From Opisthocomus hoazin (Eukaryota; Chordata; Aves; Opisthocomiformes; Opisthocomidae): 64,000 nucleotides of DNA. This document shows, piece by piece, positions 50,801 through 62,560 of this stretch. The translations under genes were made by a program, and so were the position numbers. The stretch lies in assembly GCF_030867145.1 (NCBI RefSeq), contig NC_134416.1, positions 93,287,183 to 93,351,182 on the forward strand. Direction: 5' to 3'. A model generated the notes under the pieces. It saw only the letters and a program-made list of their open reading frames with translations. It made no database searches and was not told where the DNA came from. The first letter of the stretch is position 1; every line of letters starts with the position of its first letter.

Positions 50801-51002
50801 GGAAAGAACTGAGCTGAAGGATAAATACAGATTTACTATTAATTTCTCAGTAAATGGTCAGAATCTTACTAATAATTAGAAATCTTAATCTGTTAACCTC
50901 AGACAATTACCACTGAAGCTATAGCAAGAAAACTAATTAATCAAAGCATCTTGCAAATAGCTGTGGTCACCAAAACTGTCTTACTGTCTGTCAGAGGATC
51001 CT
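44889..51002 (-). other. CDKAL1: CDKAL1 last intron, 3' part
   Basis: Intronic by inference from the acceptor at 44889. No further CDKAL1 exon, transposon or RNA gene was recognised. CDKAL1 introns are very long in mammals, so the absence of the preceding exon is not surprising. It includes the hairpin at 47487-47504 and a degenerate TG-rich stretch at 50730-50770. Confidence 0.6.
47487..47504. repeat. Perfect 7-bp GC-rich hairpin with tetraloop
   Basis: ACTGGCC, loop CCAC, GGCCAGT. A second overlapping pairing, GTGGGG (47475-47480) with CCCCAC (47492-47497), competes with it. The local GC content is well above the surrounding intron. It could be a structured RNA segment or chance. Confidence 0.5.
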
Positions 51003-51431
51003 AGGATAGTTCTGCATCTGGTCCATCCTCCTTGCTCAAAGAAGGGTCAGCTATGGCCTAGTTTGTTCGGGGATTTAATTACAAAAAATTACTTTGCAAA
51101 CTTCCAAGGATGAAGACTGCACAGCCTCTCTGGGCCTTTGTTCCACTGCTTGACCACCTTCATGGAGAAAATATTTCTCTTCATATCCAGTCCAAACTTC
51201 TCGTTTCACCTTATGCCCACCGTCTCCCGCCCTCCCACATACACTGCTGTGAAGCACTTGGCTTGGTCTTCTCAGTAACCTTCCCATAGATGCTGCAGGG
51301 CTTCTGTTAGGCTCTCCTGAAGCCAGCCCTCCTCTGGGGCTGAACAAGCCTTCTCCCTCAGTCTCTTTTCAGAGGCCAAGTGCTCCAGCCCCTGACCACC
51401 TCTGTGACCCTAAGCTGAACTTGTTCCAGTT
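51003..51431 (-). mobile_element. Old CR1 LINE fragment, antisense in plus text
   Basis: Read on the plus strand, the antisense CR1 landmarks appear in order: CTCTGGGCCTTTGTTCCACTG, then TTGACCACCTTCATGGAGAA, ATTTCTCTTCATATCCAGTC, TCTCCTGAAGCCAGCC, GGGGCTGAACAAGCCTTCTC, then CAAGTGCTCCAGCCCCTGA and ACTTGTTCCAGTT. This is the ORF2 C-terminus and preceding region of a minus-strand CR1, about 430 bases. Frameshifts and substitutions have destroyed the reading frame, so it is older than the copy at 24.7 kb. It inserted in the sense orientation relative to CDKAL1. Confidence 0.85.
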
Positions 51432-51699
51432 ACCAGTTCCTAATTCACATCAAGATCACTAACACATGACCCAATCAAGTCAGGTAACCAATACTAGCAG
51501 CTGGACCACTGTCCAATACAAACATAAAATACATTTAATAACGGGAGGATTTAGAGATTGCTTTATCTTAGGCTCAGCTGCATTAAATCTAGCAGTTTCT
51601 TCCAAGTTTGTCATCCCTTACAGAGATCATCTTTAACTAGGGCCTACCCCTGACCTGCATAGCAAGTCAACAAAATCTTTTTTTGTTCCCACTAACACT

Positions 51700-52000
51700 T
51701 GCATGATCTGACTCCATCAGTCAGCACAGAAAAACACACCTTTCCCTCTACTCAACTACTTCTCACCTTGATTACTTCTACAATCTCCTCCCCTCTGTCT
51801 TGCTTTCCTTCTACTTCTCCTCACTTCTCTCCTGCATCATCTGACCATATGCTCTCTTCTAAGAAACAAAGTGGAGATGCCAATAGGAACACAAATTTGC
51901 AGTGACATGCCACATCATGACTTGCTGTCCATGTCACACAGACCTCCCTCTGGAACTTCCTCCTCCCACATTAACATTAAATTCTAACTTTAATATTCCC
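51700..52000 (+). mobile_element. Probable L2 LINE relic
   Basis: The plus strand, in the frame through 51757-51800, reads SHLDYFYNLLPSVLL, close to the conserved L2 segment SRLDYCNSLLSGLPL. About 170 bases later (51935-51975) it reads TSLWNFLLPH, comparable with the L2 motif LWNSLPxxIR. Order and orientation agree with L2, but the distance between the two is shorter than in full-length copies, implying a deletion. Strong pyrimidine bias and the absence of a visible 3' tail keep confidence moderate. Confidence 0.45.
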
Positions 52001-54756
52001 AGGTAAGAGTATAAAATAAATCAGTTCTCTCTATAAGCTACTGCACCTGAACTTCCCATCACTACTGTAAGTCTTCACTGATATTTTTCTTGGCAGACAC
52101 CTCTGCTCTCTTCAGTGTTCTTACCTGAGGGTAGGCCCTTGCCTACCTACTTCTTTTTTCCTCCCACAAATAGTCTTTAAGGATGATCACCTCAATGAGC
52201 CCCGCAAATTCATAATGCGCTTAAAAACTAGACAGAGGGCTGAGTAACTGGGGCTTATTAAATGACTTCCTTTTTCATGTACACTTTGAGGAGGAGGGAA
52301 ACAACCAAAAAGATCAACTAACAAAAGAAAACAAAAAGCAGAGAAACAAACAACCAAGAAAACAAAAGCCAAAAGCACCTCCAAAATGTTTAAAATACAG
52401 TCTTGTGCTGTTTTCTACTTTACTCACTTGTTTTATCTTGTTTCTTTATATTTACCTATAAATGCTTCTAGCCAGGAGTTGACTCTTTTTTACATTTATG
52501 TATTCTGTGCTGCCATTAAACTTAGTGACTTAGTATCCTCCCACTAGATATATAATGCATTGTCAAAATAAGTTGTCATTCAAGGTCAGAAGCAGTATTT
52601 TGATAAATAGTCAGTGTGATGTCTGGGTTCTGAGCTGCCTTTTTTGTTTTTTAAATAAGGTGTGGGTGTCAATCACTGTGCCAGAAAAAAGTGACATTGA
52701 AGTTGGCATTCCAGTTAGCAGTTGCAACCACAAGAGAGCTGAGAGATATTTTAAGCGGAAAAAGTTTGCGATTCAAAAATCACAGTTGTCCGGGTAACAA
52801 TTTGAAATGAAGAATGAACCTAGCAGCACAACGTGGACAAATTCTGGATGAGGATCTGTCACTACTTATTTCCCTGTGCACAGCACAGTTGTAGGAAGGA
52901 GACGGCAGGTGCTTGCTCTGGGCACTTATCTGGTAATTAGTTGGCTAACACACAAATCTGTTTCCTAGAGATCACCAGCACAGGCGTCACGGCTTTGAAA
53001 ATACATTACAGTGAATTACAGGATGTACATTTGCTTGTAATAAGACTAGACACCATTTTTCAGTGTGCATACCATGGCCTCTCTTCGTAGATACCATTCC
53101 ACAGGATTCCAGCTTGGTCTTTCTTTAACGGTTTACAGAGATTTTTTGTTGGGTTTTTTATTTTTTGGTTTGTGGCTTTTTTTTAAAAAAGCAAGTATTT
53201 TAAGATTGTGTTTACAATACAGTTTTCCCATTATATGTTGTTGGATGATGAGAGAACGATAAAGAGCTAGCAGTATGTGAATGTTCTAAGGCTGTTCTAC
53301 AAATAAGAATATTAAATGAAATACAATGCACTTCTTAATGGCACAAGCCTTCAGAGACCATCACCTTTCTGCTTTCCTTTTAAGTCTTGAAATAACAACG
53401 ACAATTATATAGAGGTCAACGGTAGCTACAGGCAAAGACACAAAAAGTTTCCATCAGAAAGCATACCCCAGTAAAATGAATAGCTAGATCTGAAAATATA
53501 TATTTCTGCCACAAGAACCACCAATATAACTGAATGATACTCACATATCAACAGTGATATGATCAATACTGCTTTTACATGGAAATGAACTCTGTATATA
53601 TTAAAACACTGTATCTTTAAGAGGAATTCTATACTCCCAAATGGTAGCAAGCGTCGAATACTAAAAGCCTTTCTAGACATTGTTATTTGCAAAGAACACT
53701 GTGATACCCAAGAAGTATCTCAAGGGACATTTTCTCTCAAAATCAGGAAAAGCTTTTAAAGATCTTTCACACGGCGCAAAGTAGAATAAACTGATGTATG
53801 TACATATTCTTGGCTAAAACTTTCCCCTTAATCCTAGAACATGTCATAATCCTGAATTTATGGTGTTTTCATTTATTCCTACTGAACCGAGTACTACAAA
53901 TGGCATGTCCAAGGAGATTTCAGCACTGTATTCTAAGACAATCACAGAGAGAAAGGATATGGCCCTTCTTACACTCCAACCTCAGGGATAATAAACATGG
54001 TATAAAAAGAGCATTAATTAATATTTAGAAATGATACTACTTTCCAGACTTTCAAATTCCATACCAGTAGGTAGCTGTGGGATCTATATGCCTCCCTCAT
54101 TTTACAGGTAGAGAAACAAAGAGGATTAAAGTGTCTCCAGTGCCATAATGCAAGGCAGCAATCAGGTCTCTACAATTCCTGTCATAGATTCCAGTTGTCA
54201 CCAGAAGCCAGCACAGCCTCTAAAACCTTTTATCTCTGTCAAATTTAAGTTTTTAACACATTTTCTTAAAGCTAGGCAATGTCCTAACACGTAGTCTCCT
54301 GACAATTTCTCTTACATTCATTTTCACAGACTTGTCTGCCTGGTATTAAACATTTCCAGTTCCTGGGACTGTAGATGCTCACCAAGCACAGCTGTGGTCA
54401 GATCTAGGCAAAAAGGAGCATTTCACGTAAGCCCGACATTTAACAGTTAATAAACGTTGACTGATCATGACCAGCTTTGAGGGTTCAGTGATAATACAAA
54501 GGTTTTATTTTCATATTGTCATGGCCTCTTTCCTTTAAGTATCCTTAGTTGTTTTAGGTGGTCTCCCACAGTGCCAGTTAGCATACTTTTGAGCACCTAA
54601 GGGAGTGTCTTGAAATCTGAGTCTCCTTTTTAATTTCACACTCAGTCAAGTTCAACTGCAGTTAATCGAGGACTCTCTCATGGAAACATCAAACAACGGT
54701 TGCGTTCTGTGATTAGCAAGCCTAACTGCTCTAAAACAATCTCTGTACCCCCAGTC
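52001..54756 (-). other. CDKAL1: CDKAL1 intron, nothing recognised
   Basis: AT-rich intronic sequence with an A/C-rich tract around 52300-52380 and a T8/A6 palindromic run near 53178-53191. No exon or transposon was identified. Confidence 0.5.
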
Positions 54757-54812
54757 TCTACAAATGATTTGCCAGCCCTTCTCCACAAAAAAAGATTACA
54801 TGAGAAAAACCT
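54757..54812 (+). repeat. Unidentified dispersed repeat, copy A
   Basis: TACAAATGATTTGCCAGCCC and the following bases through CATGAGAAAAACC (ending about 54812) match copy B at 57950-58002 in the same orientation, about 80-85% identical over some 52 bases by eye. I do not recognise the family. Similarity fades on both sides, so only a core is preserved. Confidence 0.6.
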
Positions 54813-57800
54813 TTCTTGGCTTGCTGTGTATTTTATACTAGATAACCATGATAGCACCTTGGCACTCTGTCTAAGACATCAAAGAACAGTAAGCATCCAT
54901 TCTACAGGCTGTAACGAATATCTACCCTCAGGAGAGCATTCATATCGTGCAGAGGGTGGTCTGACTAGACAACCAGCTTCTGTATCTGGAAAGGATTGAA
55001 GTGCATAAACACGAACTTGCGCCCTGTCATGCTCAAATACTGGCAATTTGTAGCTCAGCTGAGAGCCTCCAATGAATCCACTGGACCTCAGTCTTCTCTC
55101 ACAGAGGTTTTACATAGTGTGCTCTATCAGGTTACACCTGGTGATTTCCAGGATTAGCTCATAAGGAGAAAAATCAGTTCCTCTGGAATTAGTCATGAAG
55201 TAACAAGTACTAATGTCCTCTTTTTCTCTGAGACTTCATACCCTGGAGTTAGTTTCTCTTCAATGCTGAACAGCCACTGCTCCAATTTGCCTGAACACCA
55301 CTAGAGAATTTTCATAATTTGTAAATACCTAGTTCCAAGCATTTTAAACTGCCCACTGCCAAATTTGTTCTCTACACTAACCTTCTAGTGGACACTTTGA
55401 ACATCTGCCTCATCTTCATCTGTGAAATGGGAAGGTGAAAGCTGCATTTCAAGAGGATAATGTAGAACTAAACTTCTTACTGTTTCTGAAGCACTCAGAA
55501 ATTTAGTTATGGCAGCCACAGGAAAGGTTAGAAAGAAATTCACAACTCCCTTGAGAGTGAGGTTTAAACAGCACATAGCAAATAACACTGCTATTCCACA
55601 ATGAACAACGAAGAGGAAAAATACCTAACAATAGCTTATTAAATGAATAGTCTCAGCTCCATGCACAAAAGGAAATAAATCTCTGTGTGCGTGTGCGTGA
55701 AAATAGGGCATAATAAGGACATAATTAAAGACTGAAACATAATATGGTTGGCATTTACCTGGAAAAGAGGAACTGAAACTCCAGAATTTTCCTTAGTTCA
55801 GAGTACTTCACTTTACACTCCAAACAATTTGTGCACATATGTACGTGAGAAATGTAATTCTTCATTTCTTCGTGTTATCACATATTATAGGTCTTCAGTG
55901 TCATTGCAGTGTTACACTTTTCCCTATTTAGAAAAGGATACTGGTCTGTAGAACACAACTCATAATATTTTAACACAGCTTGCTTTGTTGTTTTATTGCT
56001 GAAAAGGTATTTCTTCTACTCTTTACATTAGCCATGTCAGGCCCAAATTAAAATGGTAATGAGTTTCTATTAAACACAGTATCTGCAGTTGTAGGCCATT
56101 TCCTTGTAAGTGTGGAAAAGGTGAGGTTCTTATGATTGATTCACAATCTTTGAAAGGAATTTCATTCACCTCCGCTTCTCTGCCACCCATAAAATCTTTC
56201 CTAAAATTAGGTAACACTAAAATACCCTGCTTTCAGGAAAAGAAATTAAGAAAATCTGAGATAAACACAAATAAAGCAGAAGGCAGCCTGAAAATGGCAA
56301 ACACATACAAGGTACCTACCAGGGTGAGATAAGCAAGCCCACAGGACAGCTGTGGGACTTAACCTAGTCTTTAACAAACTGATGGCTCTGGCTTTTAAAA
56401 TTCTTCATGTCTCCATATTTCAGCTTAACACCATTACATCAGGTTTTTTTTAATCACACAAGATACTCTCCCAAGCATAACTCTAATTCATTCCTTTCCA
56501 GCTATTAAGAACTACACATTTGGCTTTCCCCTGTGGTTCTGTGACAAAATCTGATTACGCTACAGAATCTTAGGCGCTCCTCACTGAAAAAATAATGAAC
56601 TAATGTTTCTTTGGAAACAGATACATGTTGAATAGTTGAAAAAGGAAAAGAATTCCTGACATTCTAAGCACTACTTCCACTACCGAAGTAAAGCTCTTTA
56701 TTTAGAAAAAACTGTCAGAAATGGATATTCACAGCCATCCTTTTTGTATAATGATGTTACCTGCACTTCTCAGATATTTTGATATGAGAACTGCAAAATA
56801 GATTCTATACAGATAAGACACAGCACACTCAGACTGACTGGGATGACTTAGAATCACATATGAAGTCATATCAAAACAAGAACAAGATTTAAAAAACAAA
56901 ATTCCTCTAGTCCTGATAACAAGGCCCTTTCTTGAGGACCAGAAATCCATCTGGTCAACATTATGCATAGGTAATTTTTGTAGTTATGTGCTGTTTTGAC
57001 CAAAAGAGCTCAAATGTACTGCACATCTCTGTTTATCAAAAGCATTTTCACAAAAATTTCCAAGCCACCCCAAACCAAAATGGAACATTTGTTAGTTCTG
57101 CCTCAGCATATATATATAGCTATGAAAAGGAATCCATCAATTTGAAAGTTAAGACATTTAGTGAATAATTTTCTCATAGAATATTGTTTCAGCGACCCCA
57201 TGATTATAGTGAGACTAACAAAAAAGAATACTGATTTCCATGGGGCTTTTGCTTTTTATTTTTTATTTGACACCTGGCTCTCCAGCCAGCCACGTTTTAT
57301 TCCTTTCACTGTTTATCAATCACACATCCATCTCATGTAGCAGATGGGTAGTCAATCCTTTTTGATAGGCTGCATGAGTCTACTCATGGCACTCCCATGC
57401 TTTGCCAACCACACAACCAGACATAAATTCATCATGTGGTTAATAGCTACTAGCTCTCCTTCTCCACACATCGCATATGCTCCCATACGTATGATCCTGA
57501 CCTGGCAGCCACTGGAGGAGGGTGCTGGATAGTACCAAGTGAGGCAGGTGAGCTCTTCTGGTGGCTGCAGGTTGCCCTACGCCAGAGGCTGGCTATTGCT
57601 GCACACGCTCATGCGTCTGTGGAGAGGGCTTCTTTACAGGCCAAGTCTCACAAAACTGTGTTGCTACTGGTAAGGTCAGGTAAAAAGGCAAAATGAAAAG
57701 TGTCATAAAGAAGACATCAATAGCATAGCAACATCAACTTTCATTATAGGATTTGTTGACTTATGTTGAAACAGAAGCTGGGAAATAACTATTTTCTTAT

Positions 57801-57949
57801 GGAATGATGAGATATGTAAGTCAAACGTGGTCTTCCTTCAGGCCCTTAATCATTCTGTGTGATTGTCATCACTAAGAACAACTACAAATGCACATTTCTT
57901 TTTAAGAAATGTTTATCACGGAGAATTTTTCAAATCCATGTTTTTAATA
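54813..57949 (-). other. CDKAL1: CDKAL1 intron between the two related repeats
   Basis: AT-rich DNA with a short GTGTGCGTGTGCGTG stretch near 55685-55699 and a TA repeat near 57107-57117. No exon or known transposon was recognised. Confidence 0.5.
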
Positions 57950-58002
57950 TACAAATGATTTGTCAGCCCTTCTCTACAATGAAGACCACATGAGAAAAAT
58001 CC
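57950..58002 (+). repeat. Unidentified dispersed repeat, copy B
   Basis: TACAAATGATTTGTCAGCCC and the bases through CATGAGAAAAATCC match copy A at 54757-54812. Differences are mostly C/T and A/G transitions plus a one-base indel, as expected for two old copies of one element or a decayed segmental duplication. Confidence 0.6.
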
Positions 58003-60059
58003 GTATTATTTCTTGCACACCTTGATAGCTTGGATCACCATGTAGTTCAACTCTAGTCTTGACTTAACACCAGCGTATATTAATTAAAAATGACCTCACG
58101 CCAGTGCTTGTGACCTTGGAAATTAAAAGCTGAGGCACCGCTGAAGTACATGTATCTTCCTCACTATAATCCCAAAGTCTCAGTTTTTTATATTATCTAG
58201 GATGGAAGAAATACCATCCGAGTTTTCCCAAGATCATAATCTTATGATTATACTAAACCTGGTTGTGTTCTTGACTCCAGTAAAAGAAATGAAAGTAAAT
58301 ACGCTGAAATTCTAGCATCCTGGGGGCTTGAGTTTCAAACACAGGAAAACTGTGCTTGAAGCCCTCCAAGTCTTTTGGTACTTCAAAACGTGAACTGTCT
58401 CTGATGCACACCTCCAAATCTGCTTAGAGCAAACTCCCAGTGAAAATGGTAAACAAGCTTTGGAAACTGCAAGGCATAATACTGAAAGGACCACGCAAAC
58501 AGATGGAGTGTTCATTTTACTTTAGTGGGAATGTATACGGGATTTGGGCTACGTACACTGTCACACCACTACCACAACCTCTCACACTATATTGACTAGG
58601 TCATTCCATGCAATATTCCTCCTTCCCCATGCCAGATCAGACAATTACATCAAATCCAGTTATATCTTCTGGATTTTAGCCAGTACGAGTGACTTAGCCT
58701 GGAATTGCAATAAGGCAGTAGAAAATCTTGCTTCATCTTTAAGCAGGGTTCTAACATCCAAAATAATAAATTAGAGGTGGGGGAATCCTTCAAATCATTT
58801 AAATACGCAATGGGAAGTAGTCAGAGGAAGGTTATCAAGACCTGTGTATGGTACGCTAACTACAGGAAGGGCTGTCTTTGAACAGCTTCAATGAAGTGCT
58901 TAAATAATTAGTTACTTTTCTTAATGTTTCTTTTACTTAATGGTCTTTGATAAAGCCCACAGGAACAGCTTGCTTTGGGACTTCTTACAAATAAGAACTG
59001 AACCTAAAGTTAAATAAATTTAAGACTCAGGTTTCGTGAAAACTTTCAACGTAATAGGCAACGAGCCAAGTTTTTTAAAGGTAGAACACAAACTTTTAAA
59101 GTGATTATTCCTCTTTCAGTTTGAGAGGAACCCTTTAAAAAAAAATCTTATACTGGGGGAGAGAATGCAGTAGGAGGGTAAGGGTTTATTTCTGTTATGG
59201 TTTGGTCGAGTAAATCTGCAACAACATGCTTCAATAGCTAATGGCATGATCAAGACTTTGATCTGATTACATGAGAAAGGATCTAGAGCGAATGTTAAAC
59301 TTGATATGGAATACAGCCTGCATAAACACAAAGTTACGTTATGCAACCTTTGAAGAAGCACTAGTTTACCAAGCTTGCCTAGATACTATGGCTGCCTTTA
59401 AGGATACAGTCATTCTAACACATTCAGCAGGGTCACAGGAAGCTCTTTGGATATTCCAATGTAGTTAGAGGAGTCCACCCTGGATGGACTAAATACAAGG
59501 CTCTGAATTTCACATCCACTTCACTGTAGTACAGCTTCTGGATATTTTAAGATACATTATCTCCAATGTAGCCACCAAACAGAATCTCGTCCTTACTACT
59601 CAACTGTCATTTAATTTCAGTTAAAGATACAGCCACTGTAAATTTCCCTTTGAATTATTATATGCGAAAATCCCCATACACAAAATATAATTTAATACTG
59701 ATAAAAGCTTAAAAAAATTGTTTCTTTCTCCTACTGAAAAGCCTTTTCTCCTTTTTCTTTAGCTTATTACCCTTGACACCACAAAAAATCTCTAATGTTA
59801 CTGACACGTATATTAAAAACGCAAACGTAAATCACTATATCCAAACATTAACAAAGTCTGAGTGGGAAGCTATGATTATAAATGGATCTTGGCATTCTAC
59901 TATGACTCACAATCAATCCTAACATTGCTGGATAAGTTCAACACTGTTTTAATAGATTTTTCAGCATAAAAAATGGCATTTGCAAAATTTATATATAACT
60001 TAGTAAATACCCATCATCATAAAGCGAATCAACAAGAACACAAAGGATGATTTTTAGAC
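58003..60059 (-). other. CDKAL1: CDKAL1 intron, nothing recognised
   Basis: AT-rich intronic sequence. The open frame at 59271-59468 (plus) has no recognisable domain or splice context. Confidence 0.5.
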
Positions 60060-60655
60060 TGATTCGAAGATCCGGTAGGAAAAACCTAACAGTACAATGT
60101 AGACTATTAAGCAGGTATTCTTTCTTGCGGCGCCGGGCTCATGGGGGATTTCTCCTCCAAACGTGCGCGCCAGACACCCTGTTACTTCAGGTTAAGTACA
60201 ATCACACATGTAAATATTCATTACATTTCTAGGAACTAAGTAGCATATGTAAATATCTTTCACGCATGTCTGTTAGCATCTTTGGGTGGTCTTCGGGGGT
60301 CCCAAGATGAAGGCCCATCCTCTTCATCACGCTGTTCACTGATTGACATTTGTTTCTGCGCAAACTCAGTTCTAGGATCACGTACATCATGTCCTTCAGG
60401 TTGTTTTGCTCCGGTCTTGTTGCTCTCTTGGTGCCTCCTTATCTCTGTAGCTTGGCGCATTTGCCCTCCCAAGGCCGAGCTGTCTGGAGTAGAGTTATTT
60501 GGGAGTCTCTTTTATCCCACAATTATCCCAATTATTTGCTGAGAACCAAGACCACTTTTGTTTCACTTAATTATTTTGTCTAACGACTAAGTGATAGCTT
60601 GTGCACATGTCCTTCCACTACATTCCTTAATGAGAAAACAGGGATTAGTGTAACA
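60060..60655 (-). mobile_element. Endogenous-retrovirus LTR (solo or fragment)
   Basis: In minus orientation the segment ends with a CpG-rich R/U5 region: GGCGCGCACGTTTGGAGGAG, CCCATGAGCCCGGCGCCGCAAGAAAG, then AATACCTGCTTAATAG. The family carries AATAAAG where this copy has AAGAAAG, so its polyadenylation signal appears mutated. Upstream the putative U3 holds GGGATAAAAGAGACTCCC and TTGGTTCTCAGCAAAT, which I recall from bird ERV LTRs. TG...CA termini can be placed at 60060 and 60655, but no matching target duplication was found, so ends are approximate. The CpG-dense patch in an AT-rich intron is itself foreign. An open frame of 71 codons (60260-60472, minus) lies inside it and should not be taken for an exon. 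ERVK-like or class-I assignment is uncertain. Confidence 0.6.
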
Positions 60656-62319
60656 GTTATACTGTTTCTTACAATCCTCTCTGACTATTACAAAACCATT
60701 AATCTACTGAGCATCTAATAAAAATTTTTAAACATGTAATAATATTAAAGGACACAGAGCACCCTAATTTGCCTTTAACATGGTTTGCTAATTTCTTTGA
60801 TATGAGATACACTTTTTAAACAGTTTTAAGTTAAAAAGAGCATAATCTCATGACTAATCTTTATTTGCCTTCAGAACAATCTCAAAGGTAATGAATCCTC
60901 CTACTTCAGTGGTTCTGGCAACAAATATATTTCTAAGAGGCAGAAGTTCAACATTCCAATACCTTGTATGCATAAAACCAAATCTCCTACTGTCCTTTCA
61001 TGTAGTGATGGGGAAAGCTGTACCACCCTTCTAAACCTCTATTTCCTCTCATAAGCTCCATGTGCCTTTTTCATGCTGGCCCATTTAAATATTCGTGTAG
61101 AAAGACTAGTATGATTACAGCTTCGATAGCTGAGCAACAGGTAGAAAAATCATCTATCCAAGACAAATATCTCATGCCTCGGACTCTGTTTGCTTGCAGG
61201 GAAAGGAGAGAGAGGAAAGGAACGGAGAGAGTAATGCTGCCTACATGAGCTTTTTGGTGATCTAAAGAGTAGTAATAAAAAGAAAAGGGATGACTAAATA
61301 TTACGAGCAAAGAGACAATGTATACATGGGCTGAATACCCCTCACCTACCTTGGTATCAAACTCTACTGGAGAGGTATAAAAGTCAAACCTATAACGACT
61401 TCTGGTGGCACAATGAGTTGGAAATAGATGACCTCCAAAACAACAGAAAAACAGAGAACAGTTGAGTTGAACCTGCTGTGTTTTGTTTTCCTGAAAACCA
61501 ATTAAAACTTTGTGAATTTATAACCTGATATATTAAATAATAGAGCTTTACTAAAAACAAACGGCTTTTAATTCTTTCCATAGAGTCTGTTTGTTAAGAT
61601 TGAAAAGAAAAAATCTTTTAAAAAGAACTCCTAAGTCTTACAGGGAGCGTCAAGTAGTTAAAATCACCACAGCTACACACTTACAATTTGTCCCCATGCC
61701 AAGGAAGAGCAGAACCCACTCACCCACCCTGCAGTGCATCATCAGCATGTTAAATACTAGAAATAACACACAAAAGTGGCAGAACCATTTTAGCACTTGG
61801 AGTTTTCTTTCTGGAGGCAGGAGGGGTATAACATTTCTGTTTAACCTTCTCTCATTCTGCAGAAAATGACTTACAGTTGAATCATTCCAGTCATTACTAT
61901 CTCCATTTATTGCATGCACTGCACAGGATTAACATAATGACATAATTTAAAGCGATTAGACAGTGACATTCAGTCAACGCTATCTGCTGAGGAAATGAAA
62001 GGTAAAGTTCATATCTTTTCACCTGAAATGGACTTAAGAGAGCATTTGTTTGATAAAGGGGCTATGTAATATGTGTTGTTTCCGCTGAGCTTTGAAATTC
62101 AGCCCTGCTGAGGGATGGGCAGAAAGACAACATCCCCATTAAATTAAAGACCTCAGGATAAAACTACTTGGTGAAGGTCTTACGTTGACTCTTGGGTTTG
62201 CTGCCTTAAATCATCTCGATGTGTTTTAGTGTTCTATGCAGTGCAGAGAAATGTTTGGATCAATGAACTACCTTCTATTACAGCTTGCTATTCATCAAAT
62301 AACTGTTGGCTCAATTGAA
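60656..62319 (-). other. CDKAL1: CDKAL1 intron with one exon-like segment
   Basis: AT-rich intronic sequence. Its only noteworthy content is the splice-flanked open segment at 61350-61432 and a plus-strand TATAAAAG at 61376-61383. Confidence 0.5.
61350..61432 (-). other. Exon-like open segment of unknown origin
   Basis: On the minus strand an 83-base segment is preceded by a pyrimidine-rich acceptor (TTTTTCTGTTGTTTTGGAG, AG at 61434-61433) and followed by a good donor (AAG then GTAGGTGAG, GT at 61349-61348). One frame is open throughout and reads HLFPTHCATRSRYRFDFYTS followed by PVEFDTK. It does not match the CDKAL1 protein as I remember it. The opposite strand carries a TATA box (TATAAAAG, 61376-61383), so part of a decayed LTR promoter is another explanation. 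Could be a cryptic exon, a lineage-specific exon or chance. Confidence 0.25.
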
Positions 62320-62560
62320 GTATTCATAAAATTACAGAAGATAAGGCTGGAAAACAAACTTAAGAGGTCACCTAGCCCACACCCATGTCCCAAGGCAGCT
62401 GGCTTACATCTCAAGTGTTTCTCACAGATATTCGTTAAGCATGTTCTTTAAGACCAGCATTGATTAAAATTCCCCAAGCGCTACAGGCAATCCAAGCCAG
62501 CGCTTATCTAAACATGGCAAGAAGAATCTATTCTGCCAGTAAGAAAGAATCCATCCTGAA
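62320..62560 (-). mobile_element. Ancient CR1 LINE 3' fragment
   Basis: Plus-strand text gives the antisense pattern of old amniote CR1 elements: AAGGCTGGAAAACAAACTTAAGAGGTCACCTAG (62343-62374), a C-rich CCCATGTCCCAAGGCAG, TAAGCATGTTCTTTAAGACC, then ATTCCCCAAGC, AATCCAAGCCAGCGCTTATCTAA and CCAGTAAGAAAG. Element strand is minus, the same as CDKAL1. The reading frame is lost and divergence is high, so it predates most bird radiations. Both ends are approximate. Confidence 0.72.

Noticed and set aside
60260..60472. Hydrophilic 71-codon minus-strand open frame that looks like a terminal exon
   Set aside because: It lies inside LTR-like sequence with a recognisable R/U5 region downstream, is not part of CDKAL1, and shows no known domain.
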